From: Tilletia caries
Lineage: Eukaryota; Basidiomycota; Exobasidiomycetes; Tilletiales; Tilletiaceae
Assembly: GCA_032718865.1 (NCBI GenBank)
Contig: JALUTQ010000037.1
Location: forward strand, 1,240,001 to 1,304,000
Direction: 5' to 3'
DNA length: 64,000 bases
Shown here: positions 1-11,095 of the stretch, piece after piece
Numbering within the stretch: position 1 is the first letter of the stretch
How the letters are laid out: the number at the start of each line of letters is the position of its first letter
Translations under genes and position numbers: made by a program
The notes under the pieces: model-generated
Databases searched by the model: none
Seen by the model: the letters and a program-made list of their open reading frames with translations, nothing else
What the model was told of the DNA's origin: nothing

Positions 1-446
1 GAGCTCGTTTATGTCGAGATCGGATGCTCTCAACCGAGGTCCGGTGTGATACCATCCAACCATCTTCTCCCTAGCTGTTGATGAGGAAAATCAATGACAC
101 AGTTCAGCAACCAAGCTTCGTCCGTAGACAGCTGCATGGGAGTGAGAAGGAGAGGAAGGCGCCACTCACCATTGACCTTCTTGAACATCTCCATCAAGGA
201 TTCGATATAGTCATGATCCAAGAACCAGGTCTTCCCATCCCTCTCGTCCTCCTCGAAGGGTACCGCAAAGGAGTTGGCGACATTGACCGAGGTGCCGTTG
301 TCCTGTCCGAGCAGCACGCCGAGGACGCGCTTACGAGGACCGGATGAGGAGCGTGAGGCGTGGTCGGTTACGGAGAGGAGGACGAGCGGGTGGACGACGA
401 CGGTGGTGCCTGCGAGCGCGGCTGTTTCTTCTGCTGTCGCTGGCAT
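1..446 (-). CDS. RPN8: 26S proteasome regulatory subunit Rpn8, 5' part (runs off the left edge)
   Basis: Two exons are visible, 446-170 and 74-1, with a GT-AG intron (169-75) between them. Splicing gives the MPN-domain start: a [14 protein letters not shown] block near residue 20, a VLGVLLG block, then WFLDHDYIE and, across the junction, [16 protein letters not shown], which is the diagnostic Rpn8/Mov34 signature. Rpn8 is the catalytically inactive MPN partner of Rpn11 in the proteasome lid. The start at 446 was chosen because it opens directly into MPATAEE and the MPN core; an upstream in-frame ATG at 536 would add 30 residues without similarity. The gene is truncated by the window edge, not visibly broken. 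Its upstream region now ends in a retrotransposon LTR. Confidence 0.93.
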
Positions 447-686
447 CCTGTGCTGAGTGTATGCTGAGTGAATGCTGTTGTTGTTGATGCTGTCCAGATA
501 TCCACGAGGAGGTCTGAGCGAGGCTTCCCAAGGCAACGCGCAAGTCGGTCGGTGGTCAGTGGGTCGCCGAGCGTGGGAAACTTGCCTGCCTCCACATCGT
601 GGCTGCCACGTGGCTTCGTTATCTTATCTTATCTCGGACAAACGATCGACAGATAGAGTTTCGGCTTTGGCGTTTGGGGCTTGGGC

Positions 687-961
687 AGTTGTGAATCGAG
701 GAGATGCTATGGTCAGCATCACCGTCTCAACACAGTGGCTCCATGACCACTCACCGTTGTGACTACGGTAAGGGTATGGAGAGCAGCTGGCTCTCTTGTG
801 AACGGGTAGAAGACTTATGAGTTGGTTGATTTAGAGAAGAAGAAAAGATCAAAAGAGTGTGTACATAGTCTTCTAGTTTTGGGTGAACTGCCACTTCGAT
901 GTTCCCACGCATAGCTCCTCCACTTCCTTCCCACGGCCCACGGCTGCCCTAGATCACAACT
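687..961 (-). repeat. 3' LTR of the copia element
   Basis: A 275-bp direct repeat matching 5994-6268, ending in the inverted octamers AGTTGTGA/TCACAACT. In element orientation it is the downstream LTR and points toward RPN8 (start at 446), so any promoter in it would read toward that gene. Confidence 0.9.
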
Positions 962-971
962 CTCCCACCTC
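962..971 (-). other. Polypurine tract
   Basis: GAGGTGGGAG on the minus strand abuts the 3' LTR, the expected position of the plus-strand primer of an LTR retrotransposon. Confidence 0.7.
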
Positions 972-1029
972 GAAGTCGGCTGAACCCTGATGGTGCCGTA
1001 GTTCCTCGTCTGGCGTTGTGTTGTGGTGC

Positions 1030-4000
1030 CTAGTCGTTGTCATGGTTGTGGTCGCGAGTAAGGTGTAGACGGACTCGTGCGTCGTGCATCTTGGTGCCAG
1101 GCAACACTTTTGTGCAAACGTCGGCAGGATTTTTCGCTCGTATCCACGCGAGATACCGAAAGGTCTCCGTGGTCAACTGCATTCCGAGTCCGATGATATT
1201 GCGTGTCGATGTGCTTGCTCCTCCTATGGTCGTCTGGGTTGTGTGCAAGTGACCTGCAACCATCGTTATCCGTGTACAGCGGTACCGGACCTTCGTGCCA
1301 AAGGCCAAGCTCCCGGTACAACGACCGCAACCATAGACCCTCCCGCATACCCTCGCAGAGAGCCATATATTCTGCCTCGGTGGTGCTGAGCGCAACGGTG
1401 GGTTGGAGTCGCGATGTCCAGGTGATGGGGTTGCCGAAAGCGTAGTAAACAAACCCAGTGGTGGAACGTCGTGTCTGCACATCTCCTGCGTAGTCTGAGT
1501 CACAGAAACCCACCAAGGGGTTTGTGCTCGATGACGATCTTGTGTAAACGAGGGTCCAATCCTTCGTTCTGCGAATGTATCGCAATGTTTGCTGGAGCAA
1601 CGCCTCGTGCTCCTCAGACGGATTCGACTGGAATCGTCCGAGACAACCAGCAGCGAAGATGACGTCGGGTCGCACAGTATGCGCGATCCATTTCACGCTG
1701 CCGGTCCGCTGTGCGTATGAGCGCACCCTGTCCACTTGTGCTGCGGTGTCTTTGGGCGTGCGAGATGGGATGAGAGGCGGCAATGGGCTGGCTGCGTTTG
1801 CGATCTTGGTGACACCAAATCGCTCGAGCATTGCATCGATGTAGGCTGCCTGCGAGAACACCACCTTCCCCTTGATAGGATCGTGGTCGATCTTCATGCC
1901 GAGGAAGTGTGTGACTGGTCCCGAATCCGTGCATTTGAAGGCCTTGTTGATGAACGCCTTGATGGCGGTCATGCTGAAGTCTGTTTTGGTGAAAATGAGC
2001 AAGTCATCCACGTAGACCAAAAATGATCGCAAACTCCACACCTTTCCCTCGCCGCACATAAATGCACCTCTCCGCTTCACACCTCCTAAACCCATTCTGC
2101 TCCAACACCTCGTGCAGCCGCAAGTTCCATTCGTGTCCCGCCTGCTTGAGTCCGTACAGGGGAACTAGAAGCCGGCAAACATCGTTCGCATTCCCGATGT
2201 GGAAACCCGGAGGCTGTCGCATGTAGATAGTCTCGTGGAGCGTGCCGTTGAGGTAGGCAGTGACCACGTCCATCGAGTGCGCGATGAGGCCTAGGTGAAT
2301 GGCGATGGCGAAGCATAGTCGGACGGCGTGGAGGCGGGCGACTGGCGCGAAGGTGCTGGTGTAGTCTTCGCCAGGACGCTGAGTGAAACCCTGCGCTACC
2401 AGGCGCGCCTTGTGCCGGGCCGCATTGCCGTGCTCGTCCACCTTGAGCTTATATACCCATCGACTCCCCACAATGTTGGCTCCCTTTGGAAGCTCCACAA
2501 TCTCCCAAGCGTTCATCCCCATCAGTGCATCGTACTGCTCCCTCTCAGCTTCCTCCCACCGACCCCAGTCACTCCTCCGTAATGCCTCCTTCCTATTTGC
2601 TGGTTCCAGGAGGACTCCATCGAGACTGGTTCTGAGTTCGGTCGTGGTGCTGATGCTGTATGCAACCGTGCTCAAAGCGAAGTACTGAGCTGCATTGCTG
2701 ACGCCGAACCGCATGATATGCCTCCGTTCCGCTCTGAGCTGGCACTCGTTCACGGCTTCGGCGGGCGCATCCTCGACGAACGACGGTCCATCGATCACCG
2801 GCAGAAAGATATCGGCCGGTGGTGCTGCTGCGTCTGATGGTGGTGGTGGTGGTGACTCGGCTGAAAATATCGGGTCGAGGGGAGGTGATTCCATATCCAA
2901 ACGAGACGCTAGCACATCACTCAGAGACAACAACGAGTCAAGATCAACCGAACTTGCACCGTCAATGTCTCGTTCGACCTCGGGGAACGCTCTTGCTTGC
3001 ACGACGTCGTCCTCGATGTGTGCTGATCCGTGTTGTTGCGATGACGACGCGAGCTCGTTGGTCACGTAGACGGCATCATCGACGGGGGGGAGACTCCGCT
3101 GACGTCGCTCCAATCCAGCTCAGTGAGCTCATGTGCGCCAGGAGCTCCTGCAGTTTGCTGGCTGAGCAGAACGTCGTAGAAGCAGCGGGTCTCGTCGAAT
3201 ACCACGTCCCTTGACCAGTGGAATTGCTTGTTGGTGTTGGTGGGCGTCCAGACTAACCACGCCTTGTGTTGCTGGTCGTAGCCGGTAAACATTCCCCGAA
3301 CACCCCGAGCCCGAAGCTTCCCTTCGTCCGACCGATGAACCTTGATCCAACACACGCACCCCCACACCCGTAACAGACTCAGGTCTGCCACCTTGCCGGT
3401 CCACTTCTGCTCGGGCATCTTGTAGCCGATGGCCTTGTGTGGGGTCCGATTGAGGGTGTACGACGCTGCAGCGATCGCCAACGGCCAGAAGAAAGCCGGG
3501 GCCTTCGCGCCTTGCAGCATGGTGCGCATTCGATCCTGTAGGGTCCGATTGGTCCGCTCCACCACACCGTTCTGCATGCTTGAGTATGGCGCTGTGTACT
3601 GTCTCACAATGCCCTTCCCAGCAGCCCACTCCTCCGCCACCTTAGATCCAAACTCTCCTCCCCCATCGGTGCGCAGGACCTTGAGCTGCCTCTCCGTCTG
3701 ACGCTCCTGTTCCGTGACCCAACCCAGTAAGTGCCGCAGCGCGGACGCCTTGTCCATCAGCGCAACGACCCATTGCTTGCGCGAGAAGTCGTCGACGATG
3801 ACGAGGACGTACTTGAGAGGGCTGTCCGACCGAATTGGTCCAATCAGGTCGACATGGACAAGCTGAAGCTGGTGGTCCGACCGATGCTGCGAGTGTGGAA
3901 ATGGCAGTCGTGTCATCTTGCACTCGATGCAAGTGTCGCATTTCTGAAGCTGCTTGAGGATGTCCCGCACCTTTTGCGGGGGCAACTTCGACACACCGGC

Positions 4001-4846
4001 CGCCCGAAAGAACCAAACGAGAGCTGCTTGCCCACAATGGCTAAGGCGCCGATGCCACATTAAAACCTCCCGCCACGTCCCGCCTGCAGCGGTATCGCCA
4101 GCGGTCGGAGAGTTCAGGTTTGCAGGACCGTGCTCCCTGCCACTCTCCCCTTCATTATCCCGCACTGTCCCGCCTTCAACGGTGTCAGCTGCGGTCGATG
4201 GACCCAAGTTGGCTTGGTCCCGCTCCCTGCGGTCCACCCCTTCTTCTGAAACACGCCCTGTCCCGCCCGTAGCGGTATCAGCAGCGCTTGGACGGCCTAG
4301 GTCGGCCTGCGCGATGCTAGGCTCCCTACCACCTCCTGTTTCAACGTGCCCAGAGCCGTCCGCCATGGTCGGCTGGTCGATCTCTGAGGTTGTCGTCACC
4401 AGGGCCGCTAAGGCTCCTGGTCGAGCATGGATGATGCTGGTTCCGGTGCTCTTGTCGAATTGGGCGATGAAGGTGGTGCCAGACGGGGCTTCAATCCGGG
4501 CACCCTGCTCATCGAATATGGTTGTGTAGCCTTGGCGTTGGAGTGATGGGACCGAAATGAGATTCACCGCCAGATCAGGAACATGGAGTGCGTCCCGTAG
4601 CTTCATTTCGCGCCATCCTCGGTCGCCCTTGACCCATATCTTCACCGTCCCTCTACCTTCAACCCCAATCATATCCCCGCTAGCTACTTGCACCGTGATC
4701 GACCCAGACTCCCTCCAAGATGAGAAAAGCTGTCTTGATCCGGTCATGTGGTGTGAGGCGCCGCTGTCGATGATCCAGTCTTGAGACCTGGTTTCTAGCG
4801 ACGGACCATCGCCTGTGAACATTGCAATGGCCGACGCCGGCTCATC
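1030..4846 (-). pseudogene. Copia-type Pol (protease, integrase, RT, RNase H), interrupted by frameshifts
   Basis: In order on the minus strand: protease with IDSGASHHMTG (about 4760), GAG-pre-integrase HHCC region with WHRRLSH and CDTCIECK, integrase DDE core (LVHVDLIGP, LRTDGGGEF), a variable linker, reverse transcriptase (SRWVYKLK, MDVVTAYLNG, YVDDLL at about 2000) and RNase H (STTEAEYMAL, SKHIDTQYH, NPADVCTK). The frame is kept from gag apart from the amber stop, then shifts by one base at a C7 run (3084-3090 on plus), an A5 run (2019-2023) and a T5 run (1130-1134). Each shift sits in a homopolymer and moving one base returns the conserved motifs to frame. As read, no full-length Pol can be made. 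Old decay looks unlikely given the matching LTRs, so recent slippage or sequencing error are the options. Confidence 0.88.
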
Positions 4847-5989
4847 CTATTTGCTTGATGGTTCTCCGTTGCCAATGCGCTTAGGCTGCGGGCACTCGTT
4901 CTTCCAATGGCCAGCTTGATCGCAGTTGTGGCACTTTGTAGACCGCCGATGGGCTCCCGACTTCCGACCTTGGCCTCTGTACGACGAATGACCTCCTCTC
5001 GATGAAGACTGCGAGGGGCCTACTGATCCGTGCAAAGCGATAGCGAAAGCGCGAGCCGACAGGTTTTGGTTTCCTCGTGCCCGGCGTGCCTCTTCTCCGA
5101 GTAGTAGCGCCATCTGGTGGTCGTAGCTTGAGCGTATATGTTCAGGGACGCCTGATCGGATGGAGTTCTGCGTCATGACCCAAGGATCATATTTGGAGTC
5201 CAGGGCTCCGAACAGGTAATTGACCTTCTGCGATTCGTTCATGACCAGACCGGCTCCCATGGCCTTCGAGAACCACACTTCCAGAGTCTGATTGAGCTCC
5301 GTGATGGAATGCGTACCCTGCTTGAGGGTAGCCAGGGTCGTCTGGATCTCCTGGATCGTGGCGTCGTCGCACCATTCGTAGTGCTTACGGATTACTGCGT
5401 ACAGCACCGATCCCCGCTGTTCTCCAGCACGCTGGATGGCGAAGATAGGACTCAACGCGGCGTCCGTGATCGTGCTGACAAGGAGGGTTCCGAGAGCAAT
5501 GTCGAGCTCATTGTTGTAGCCGGGGGTTTTGACGTCCATGATGCTGGAAAACCCGTCATCGTGCTCGAGGCCTTCCAAGTGGTCTTGGGCCGTGGAAAAC
5601 GAGGCCAAGTGCGAGGTGAAGTGCAACCTCCATATGTGCCAATTGTCTCGTCCACGCAGCTTCACCAGTTGGGTGAACGTCTTCTGCTGCTCGCCCAGCT
5701 GGGATCGACCTGCTATCCATCCATTTTTGCCTGGCTCCGACTTTGTTGCGCCAACCGACACAGCTCCGGATGTATCGGCGAGAGCTTTGAACCACATGGC
5801 GGTGACATGGTCGTACGCCTCCATGCGGCTCATGCCGAACATGGCCACGTACTGCTCGACAAGAACCTCAATCCTAGCCGCCGAAGCCGAGATGCCTGCA
5901 TCATCGCGCTCCGGTGCGCTCGGCGTCTGGTTTGAGGTGGTGTTGTCGGACATGGTGACTAGTTCTGCTGCTTGAGTATCTGGGCTCAT
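4847..5989 (-). CDS. Copia-type Gag with CCHC zinc knuckle
   Basis: A 380-residue reading frame from the PBS-overlapping ATG; a second Met at 5953 is an alternative start. The middle resembles the UBN2/copia Gag core (KLRGRDNWHIWRLHF near residue 110). The C-terminus has a CX2CX4HX4C knuckle (CHNCDQAGHWKNEC), which binds RNA in the virus-like particle. It ends in TAG at 4847-4849, after which the same frame continues into protease, so Gag-Pol would need readthrough or the stop is a mutation. No other frame break is seen in gag. Confidence 0.88.
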   Translation of the reverse strand: MSPDTQAAELVTMSDNTTSNQTPSAPERDDAGISASAARIEVLVEQYVAMFGMSRMEAYDHVTAMWFKALADTSGAVSVGATKSEPGKNGWIAGRSQLGEQQKTFTQLVKLRGRDNWHIWRLHFTSHLASFSTAQDHLEGLEHDDGFSSIMDVKTPGYNNELDIALGTLLVSTITDAALSPIFAIQRAGEQRGSVLYAVIRKHYEWCDDATIQEIQTTLATLKQGTHSITELNQTLEVWFSKAMGAGLVMNESQKVNYLFGALDSKYDPWVMTQNSIRSGVPEHIRSSYDHQMALLLGEEARRARGNQNLSARAFAIALHGSVGPSQSSSRGGHSSYRGQGRKSGAHRRSTKCHNCDQAGHWKNECPQPKRIGNGEPSSK

Positions 5990-5993
5990 AACC
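5980..5993 (-). other. Primer-binding site: internal initiator tRNA-Met fragment type
   Basis: On the minus strand the 14 bases directly after the 5' LTR read GGTTATGAGCCCAG. This is complementary to CTGGGCTCATAACC, the anticodon-arm sequence of eukaryotic initiator tRNA-Met, not to a tRNA 3' end. Drosophila copia is known to prime from such a half-tRNA, so the same mechanism is inferred here. The first ATG of gag lies inside this site (5987-5989). Confidence 0.75.
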
Positions 5994-6268
5994 AGTTGTG
6001 AATCGAGGAGATGCTATGGTCAGCATCACCGTCTCAACACAGTGGCTCCATGACCACTCACCGTTGTGACTACGGTAAGGGTATGGAGAGCAGCTGGCTC
6101 TCTTGTGAACGGGTAGAAGACTTATGAGTTGGTTGATTTAGAGAAGAAGAAAAGATCAAAAGAGTGTGTACATAGTCTTCTAGTTTTGGGTGAACTGCCA
6201 CTTCGATGTTCCCACGCATAGCTCCTCCACTTCCTTCCCACGGCCCACGGCTGCCCTAGATCACAACT
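5994..6268 (-). repeat. 5' LTR of the copia element
   Basis: A 275-bp copy matching 687-961 at every position I compared. The primer-binding site starts at the adjacent base (5993). Confidence 0.9.
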
Positions 6269-6438
6269 TGGGCGTGTTGTTTGTTTACGTCAGCAAGGAG
6301 CCCCTAATCCCCATCGTGTTTCTTGTCTAGTTGTCCCGCTCCTCTCTCCCTCTCCCTCATCTTCTGACTCGCCCTCATCGACCATCTCCTTGTCTCTCGA
6401 TCCCATCGCCTGACAGTACAGGGCAACAGCAGCCAATC

Positions 6439-8731
6439 ATGCCAGCACCGCCAGACCTCGCTCAGCAGTACACGCTCCTCGAAAAGCTCGGGACTGGCTC
6501 GTTCGGAACGGTCTACAAGGCCATTCACAACGAGACCCGCCAGATCGTGGCCATTAAGCAGATCGACCTCGAGGACAGCGACGATGACATCAGCGAGATA
6601 CAGCAGGAGATTGCACACTTGGCCCAGTGCGACAGCGAGTGGGTCACCCGCTACTATGGCAGCTTCGTCAAGGGGTACAAACTCTGGATAGGTCAGTCTC
6701 TTCCATTCCGCGTTCACCTTCTATCCTCCGTCCAGGCTGACTCTCATTTGTCGTTCCACAGTCATGGAGTACCTGGCCGGTGGCTCCTGCCTCGACCTCC
6801 TCAAGCCAGCGCCCTTCTCCGAGCCGCACATCGCCATCGTCTGCAGAGAACTGCTCCTCGGTCTCGAATACCTCCACAACGAAGGCAAGATCCATCGAGA
6901 CATCAAGGCCGCCAACGTCCTCCTATCCGCCTCCGGTAAAGTCAAGCTCGCCGACTTCGGTGTCGCTGCACAGCTCAGCAGCAACAAGTCTCGTCGGAAC
7001 ACCTTTGTCGGTACGCCCTTTTGGATGGCCCCTGAAGTCATCCGTCAGGCTGGCTACGACTCCAAGGCGGACATTTGGTCTCTCGGCATCACTGCAATCG
7101 AGATGGCCAAGGGAGAACCTCCTCTCGCAGAATACCACCCCATGCGAGTCCTTTTCCTCATCCCCAAGGCAAAGTCGCCCGTTCTTGAGGGTAACTTCTC
7201 CACTGCCTTCAAGGACTTTGTCGACCTCTGTCTCATTAAGGATCCCAAGCACCGCCCGACCACCAAGGAACTCCTGACCCATCGCTTCATCAAGGGTGCG
7301 AAGAAGACACAGATCCTCACCGACCTTATTGAGCGGCATCAGGAGTGGAAGGCTAGAGGTGTCAATAGGGGTGGTGCCATTGTTCGGGATCATCTCACTA
7401 AACATCGTCTCGATCCCTCGGGAAGCACTCTCGACGGGGGAGAGCATGGCGCGAACGGTGGACTTAACGGCGGGACAATGATGAGCGAATGGCAGTTCGA
7501 AACTGTCCGGTCGAGGATTTCGGCTCTCGACTTTGATACTCAGGATATCGACGACGAGGACGACGAGGAGGATACGAAGCGTACCCAGCAGAATGGTGTT
7601 TTTGCACGGCAACATTCAAATGAATCGAGCTCCACTCTTAATGGCGGGACGGAGAAGCAACGTCCGCAAGCCAACCTCCCTTCTGTTGTACCCCAGCCAA
7701 CGGGACATCTCCTTCCACCCTCTTCCTCTTCTTCTTCCACATCATCCTCCAGCCCAACTGCCTCGTCATCGTCCTCCTCCAGCGGCACACCAAATGGTGT
7801 ACAAAACGGTAGCATGAGGGGCACCCGACGGTCGAGCTGGAACGAACGCAACGATATCAACGGTACCGTCCTGCGTCCCGCCGACATTGCCTCTGGCCAT
7901 GACACCATTCGACCTGTCAAACGACTCGATGCCGGCGGAAGCGCACGCTTCAGTACCGAGCTTCTCCGTGCGAACGGTGTCGGTGCTTCGGGTTCGGGCA
8001 GTGTAAGGAGCCGCAGTGGGTTGAGTGGGATCGTTGGGGAGGACAGTGTGGAGAGTGCGGGTAGTAATGGCAGTGCTCAGACGAATGGGACGAGACATCG
8101 GAAGGGAAACGGAAGTGGGAGTGGAGCGTTGCCCGTGGGGTCGGACGAGGCTACGGCAGGCACTGCACTTGTAAATCAGGTCATTCTGCCTACATTGGAA
8201 AAGGTGAGCATTGACACCTGTGCCCCACAGCAACAAAACCTCCAGACACTCACAATCGTCATTCTTCCCTTGCAGACTCGAGATCGGACCGACCTCGGTG
8301 CCGCCGAACTCGAGGCCCTCGCCACGATCTCCAAAGGATTCGAAGACCTGAGCAACGCAAACGCACCACTTGCATACAACCTCATCGTCGACATCCTCCT
8401 CGGCATGGACGACAACGAAGCCGCACGGGAAAACCTGACCGGCACCTTCCGGAAACGGTTCGCCGGCGGCAATCGGGCGAATGCTGCCAAACCTAAAGGC
8501 CCTCGCAGCTCGGCTCCTGCCGGCCCTGCGAATGCGAATGCGAATGCTGGGTTTGGTCCCGGCCATTTCGAAGACTCGGACGAGGAAGGTGGTGCTGATG
8601 GCGCGCGGAGACAACGGACGGCGTCGGCGGGCAGCGGACCTGCGGGTGCTGAGGGGAATCGGTCGCCGATTGCGGATCTGCTGTATGGACGCTGGCTCGA
8701 GGGGCTACGGGCGCGCTGGATCGGTTATTGA
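6439..8731 (+). CDS. STE20-family (GCK-III, Nak1/Kic1/Don3-like) protein kinase
   Basis: Three exons (6439-6691, 6762-8203, 8276-8731) give 716 residues. The N-terminal kinase domain has GTGSFG (18-23), catalytic VAIK with Lys40, [14 protein letters not shown] and [22 protein letters not shown], diagnostic of germinal-centre STE20 kinases. A Ser-rich, acidic linker follows, and the C-terminus ends in a conserved tail around [14 protein letters not shown], as in fungal Nak1/Kic1 homologs. These kinases act in the RAM/morphogenesis network or septin and cytokinesis control; the exact role here is inferred from family. The start follows 165 bp after the retrotransposon target duplication, so its upstream region was cut by the insertion. 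The last intron (72 bp) keeps the frame and could be retained without a stop. Confidence 0.9.
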
Positions 8732-9585
8732 TGGAGGACGGTTTCCCCCCCATCCCTCTCTCGCCCCGCGAACTTCTCCTCGGTACCAACCAACTGGCAC
8801 GGAAACGGCTGCCATAATTATACCTTTTCTTTTTTACGACAACCCCGCCCCCCGCCTCTTGAGGATCCTGTCGTTCCCATTGCACATGGGACGGAACGGA
8901 GTCTCTCTGGCGGTGCGGGAACGACCTTTTACACATCGATCACGGCTTTTTTGACGACCCCCTTCTCAACACCACCAACATCACGCACTCGACCCGCACT
9001 TCCCAGAATCGCAAGGGCATTATTGGCAGATTTTACCAAGCCACGTACTACTACTACCACTACTTACACTCGCTACTGCTCCAAGAAGTCCCTCACACCG
9101 TTCCCATCCGGCATCAGGCTCTTGTCAGTCCTTGGACCTTTTCTCTGCCTGTCTCTTTCCTCGTCCTTGTCCTGCCATTTCGCCTTTCTGCATCCCCTGT
9201 TTTGTTCCTCCAAATCTTCGACGACTCTGCCCTTCAGTTTCACTCTAGCCCCTCCCCGCCTGTCCCCCCCTTTTCGGCAAGAGGAATGATGATTCGCCAC
9301 GGCGTTGTCTTTTGATCCAAATGTCTTTCTGACCCCCTGTCATCCGCATTCCGCTGTCTCTCGTGCCTCTGTGCTGTGGCTCTTGATGAGCTGTCTGATG
9401 AGGCTTTGATGAGATGCGATTTCTTATAGTCCTCACGCTCGAACGTTCCCATTTGCGTTCCAACTTCCAACTTCCAGCTTCCAAGTTTCCAACTCTTCCT
9501 TCATCTCCGTTTTCTTCGGCCATCGTCCTTCGTCCTTACCAACCCTCTCGCATCCCGGTACCTTGTCTATACAGAAGCAGCACAG
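8732..9585. other. Intergenic: kinase 3' region and promoter of paralog A
   Basis: No gene is seen. The stretch is pyrimidine-rich on the plus strand. Unlike the regions upstream of five paralogs (B, D, E, F, G), I find no GACGCGA or ACGCGT box here. Confidence 0.5.
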
Positions 9586-10896
9586 ATGTCGGGCGGACCG
9601 TTAGCTTCCTCAGGACAGGAGGTTTCCGACATGTTACGGTGGAACCATATGTTCACTGCTCAGATTCTTGACAGCGCTGGCAACCCAATGCGCTTGTACG
9701 GGGTTGACAGAAGTCTTCGCCGCGTAGAAGCATGTGAGTCAGGCCCGAAACGCTGGAAGAAGTCCGATCCCACTCAACCCAAAGTCGATGTCCCTAAATC
9801 ACAGATGTCGAGGCCGAGGTGGGAGAAAAGTTCTCAGTCAAGATCGACTGTCTGTTCCTACACAGAGAGACGCATGTTGCATACCTCTATCTGGGACAAC
9901 AGTACATCACTGGCGCAATCTGCAAGCCCGACCTTTGGCCAGTAGACCTGAAGGAGCGACAGATCAGCGAAAACGAAGCACAGACGTTGGTGAGTGCCCT
10001 GCATGAGCGACGACCGAGATCGGATAGATTAACACATATGCATTCCCTTCTTCTTTCAGATGTTCTCTAAACCTGCCATGACAGGTGAGCTTTACGGAAC
10101 ACTGGCCTTCAATTATTGCTGTTCTGACCAATGACAAGAAATGAGCTGTACGAGCAGATGACGAGACGAACAGCATCCGGAAGCCAGAGGATGTCGCCAA
10201 GCTGGGTGTGGTGTCAGTCCAGCTGAGGAGGGTGGACAGTCAGCAGCCCATGAAGGACTCGTTTCCGGACGCCTCGATCGGTCCGCAGCAGGCGGTCTAT
10301 GAGCGGGCGAAAAAGGTCGGCGCGATCCAGTTCAGGTGAGTTCGCGCTGGTCCCGCACACAAGCTGTATTACAGGCTGAAAAAACATCTATTCCTTACTA
10401 CATAGTGCTGGACCGAAAATACAGCGTCCAAGTCCAGGGAAGGCGCAGTGCATTATTGATCCCTCCTTCCCGCCAGTTTTCCTCGATTTTCACTGCACCA
10501 CTCGTTTAGGGCTACAGCTACTCGGCCACATTCCGATGGACGGGGCGGATATCTCGTCGCGTTCCAAGAAGCGGTCGAGGGAAGAGGAAGAGAAGAACGA
10601 GGCTGAGAAGATCGAGGCGGAAGAGCGGCGTCTGAGGGTGAGTTTATTCGTCGGCAAGCGTACCCATGCGTTAATGACGACCTTGAGCTGATTATCTCTA
10701 ACAACGACTCCTTCAGAACGAGCTCGAGATCCTGGAGCAGCGCAGACGTTCTCTGGGAAATGCGAGCGGCTCGGGCAGTGCGGGAATGAGAACTAAGACG
10801 AGCCGATCCTCCGTCCCCGTCAAGAAGGAGAAGAGAAAGTTCGACTTCACCCATGGAGGAACTGCGGAAAATCCGTTGGCTATTGCCGACGATTGA
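9586..10896 (+). CDS. DUF7918-like protein, paralog A
   Basis: Six exons: 9586-9733, 9805-9989, 10060-10084 (25 nt), 10158-10335, 10406-10637, 10717-10896; 315 residues in one frame. Visible blocks: an N-terminal ITAQ/FTAQILDSAGNPMRLYG segment, VEAEVGEKFSVKI, LGQQYITG, the microexon core MFSKPAMT, DDETNSIRKPEDVAKLG, QAVYERAKKVGAIQFSAGP, FHCTTRLGLQLLGHIP, a basic NLS-like KKRSREEEE stretch, a coiled-coil segment, and a terminal FDFTHGGTAENPL motif. The overall order resembles the fungal DUF7918 family (beta-rich, function unknown). No signal peptide or membrane segment is seen, so a nuclear or cytosolic protein is inferred. It is the inverted counterpart of paralog E. Confidence 0.8.
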
Positions 10897-11045
10897 ACGA
10901 CGCTTCACCGGCCCCCAGCCACGTCAGAGCCAAACGCACAGTGGCTGCTGCCTGCTGGCGTCCTCGCACTGTCCCTCTCAACTTTTCATTCATCTTCAGG
11001 TTCTTCCACCGCTTCTCTCTTAGTCTCTTCTCGCACCAACGTCAC

Positions 11046-11095
11046 CGTCTCGTCTCGTCTCGTCTCGTCTCGTCTCGTCTCGTCTCGTCTCGTCT
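11046..11095 (+). repeat. CGTCT pentanucleotide array, 10 units
   Basis: Ten perfect tandem CGTCT units between paralogs A and B. The matching position in the other arm (37953-37982) has six units, which accounts for nearly all of the length difference between arms. Confidence 0.9.

Larger units (their letters stand above)
682..6273 (-). mobile_element. Ty1/copia LTR retrotransposon with 5-bp target duplication
   Basis: A complete element of 5,582 bp (687-6268) lies between duplicated TGGGC target sites (682-686 and 6269-6273). The two 275-bp LTRs (687-961 and 5994-6268) appear identical by eye. Internal order on the minus strand is gag with a zinc knuckle, protease, integrase, reverse transcriptase and RNase H, which is the copia (Pseudoviridae) order. 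Terminal repeats read AGTTGTGA...TCACAACT rather than TG...CA; a one-base shift of the LTR/target boundary (CAGTTG... with target TTGGG) fits equally well. Identical LTRs imply recent insertion, yet pol carries three one-base shifts and an amber codon separates gag and pol. It sits in the divergent promoter between RPN8 and the kinase. Confidence 0.93.
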
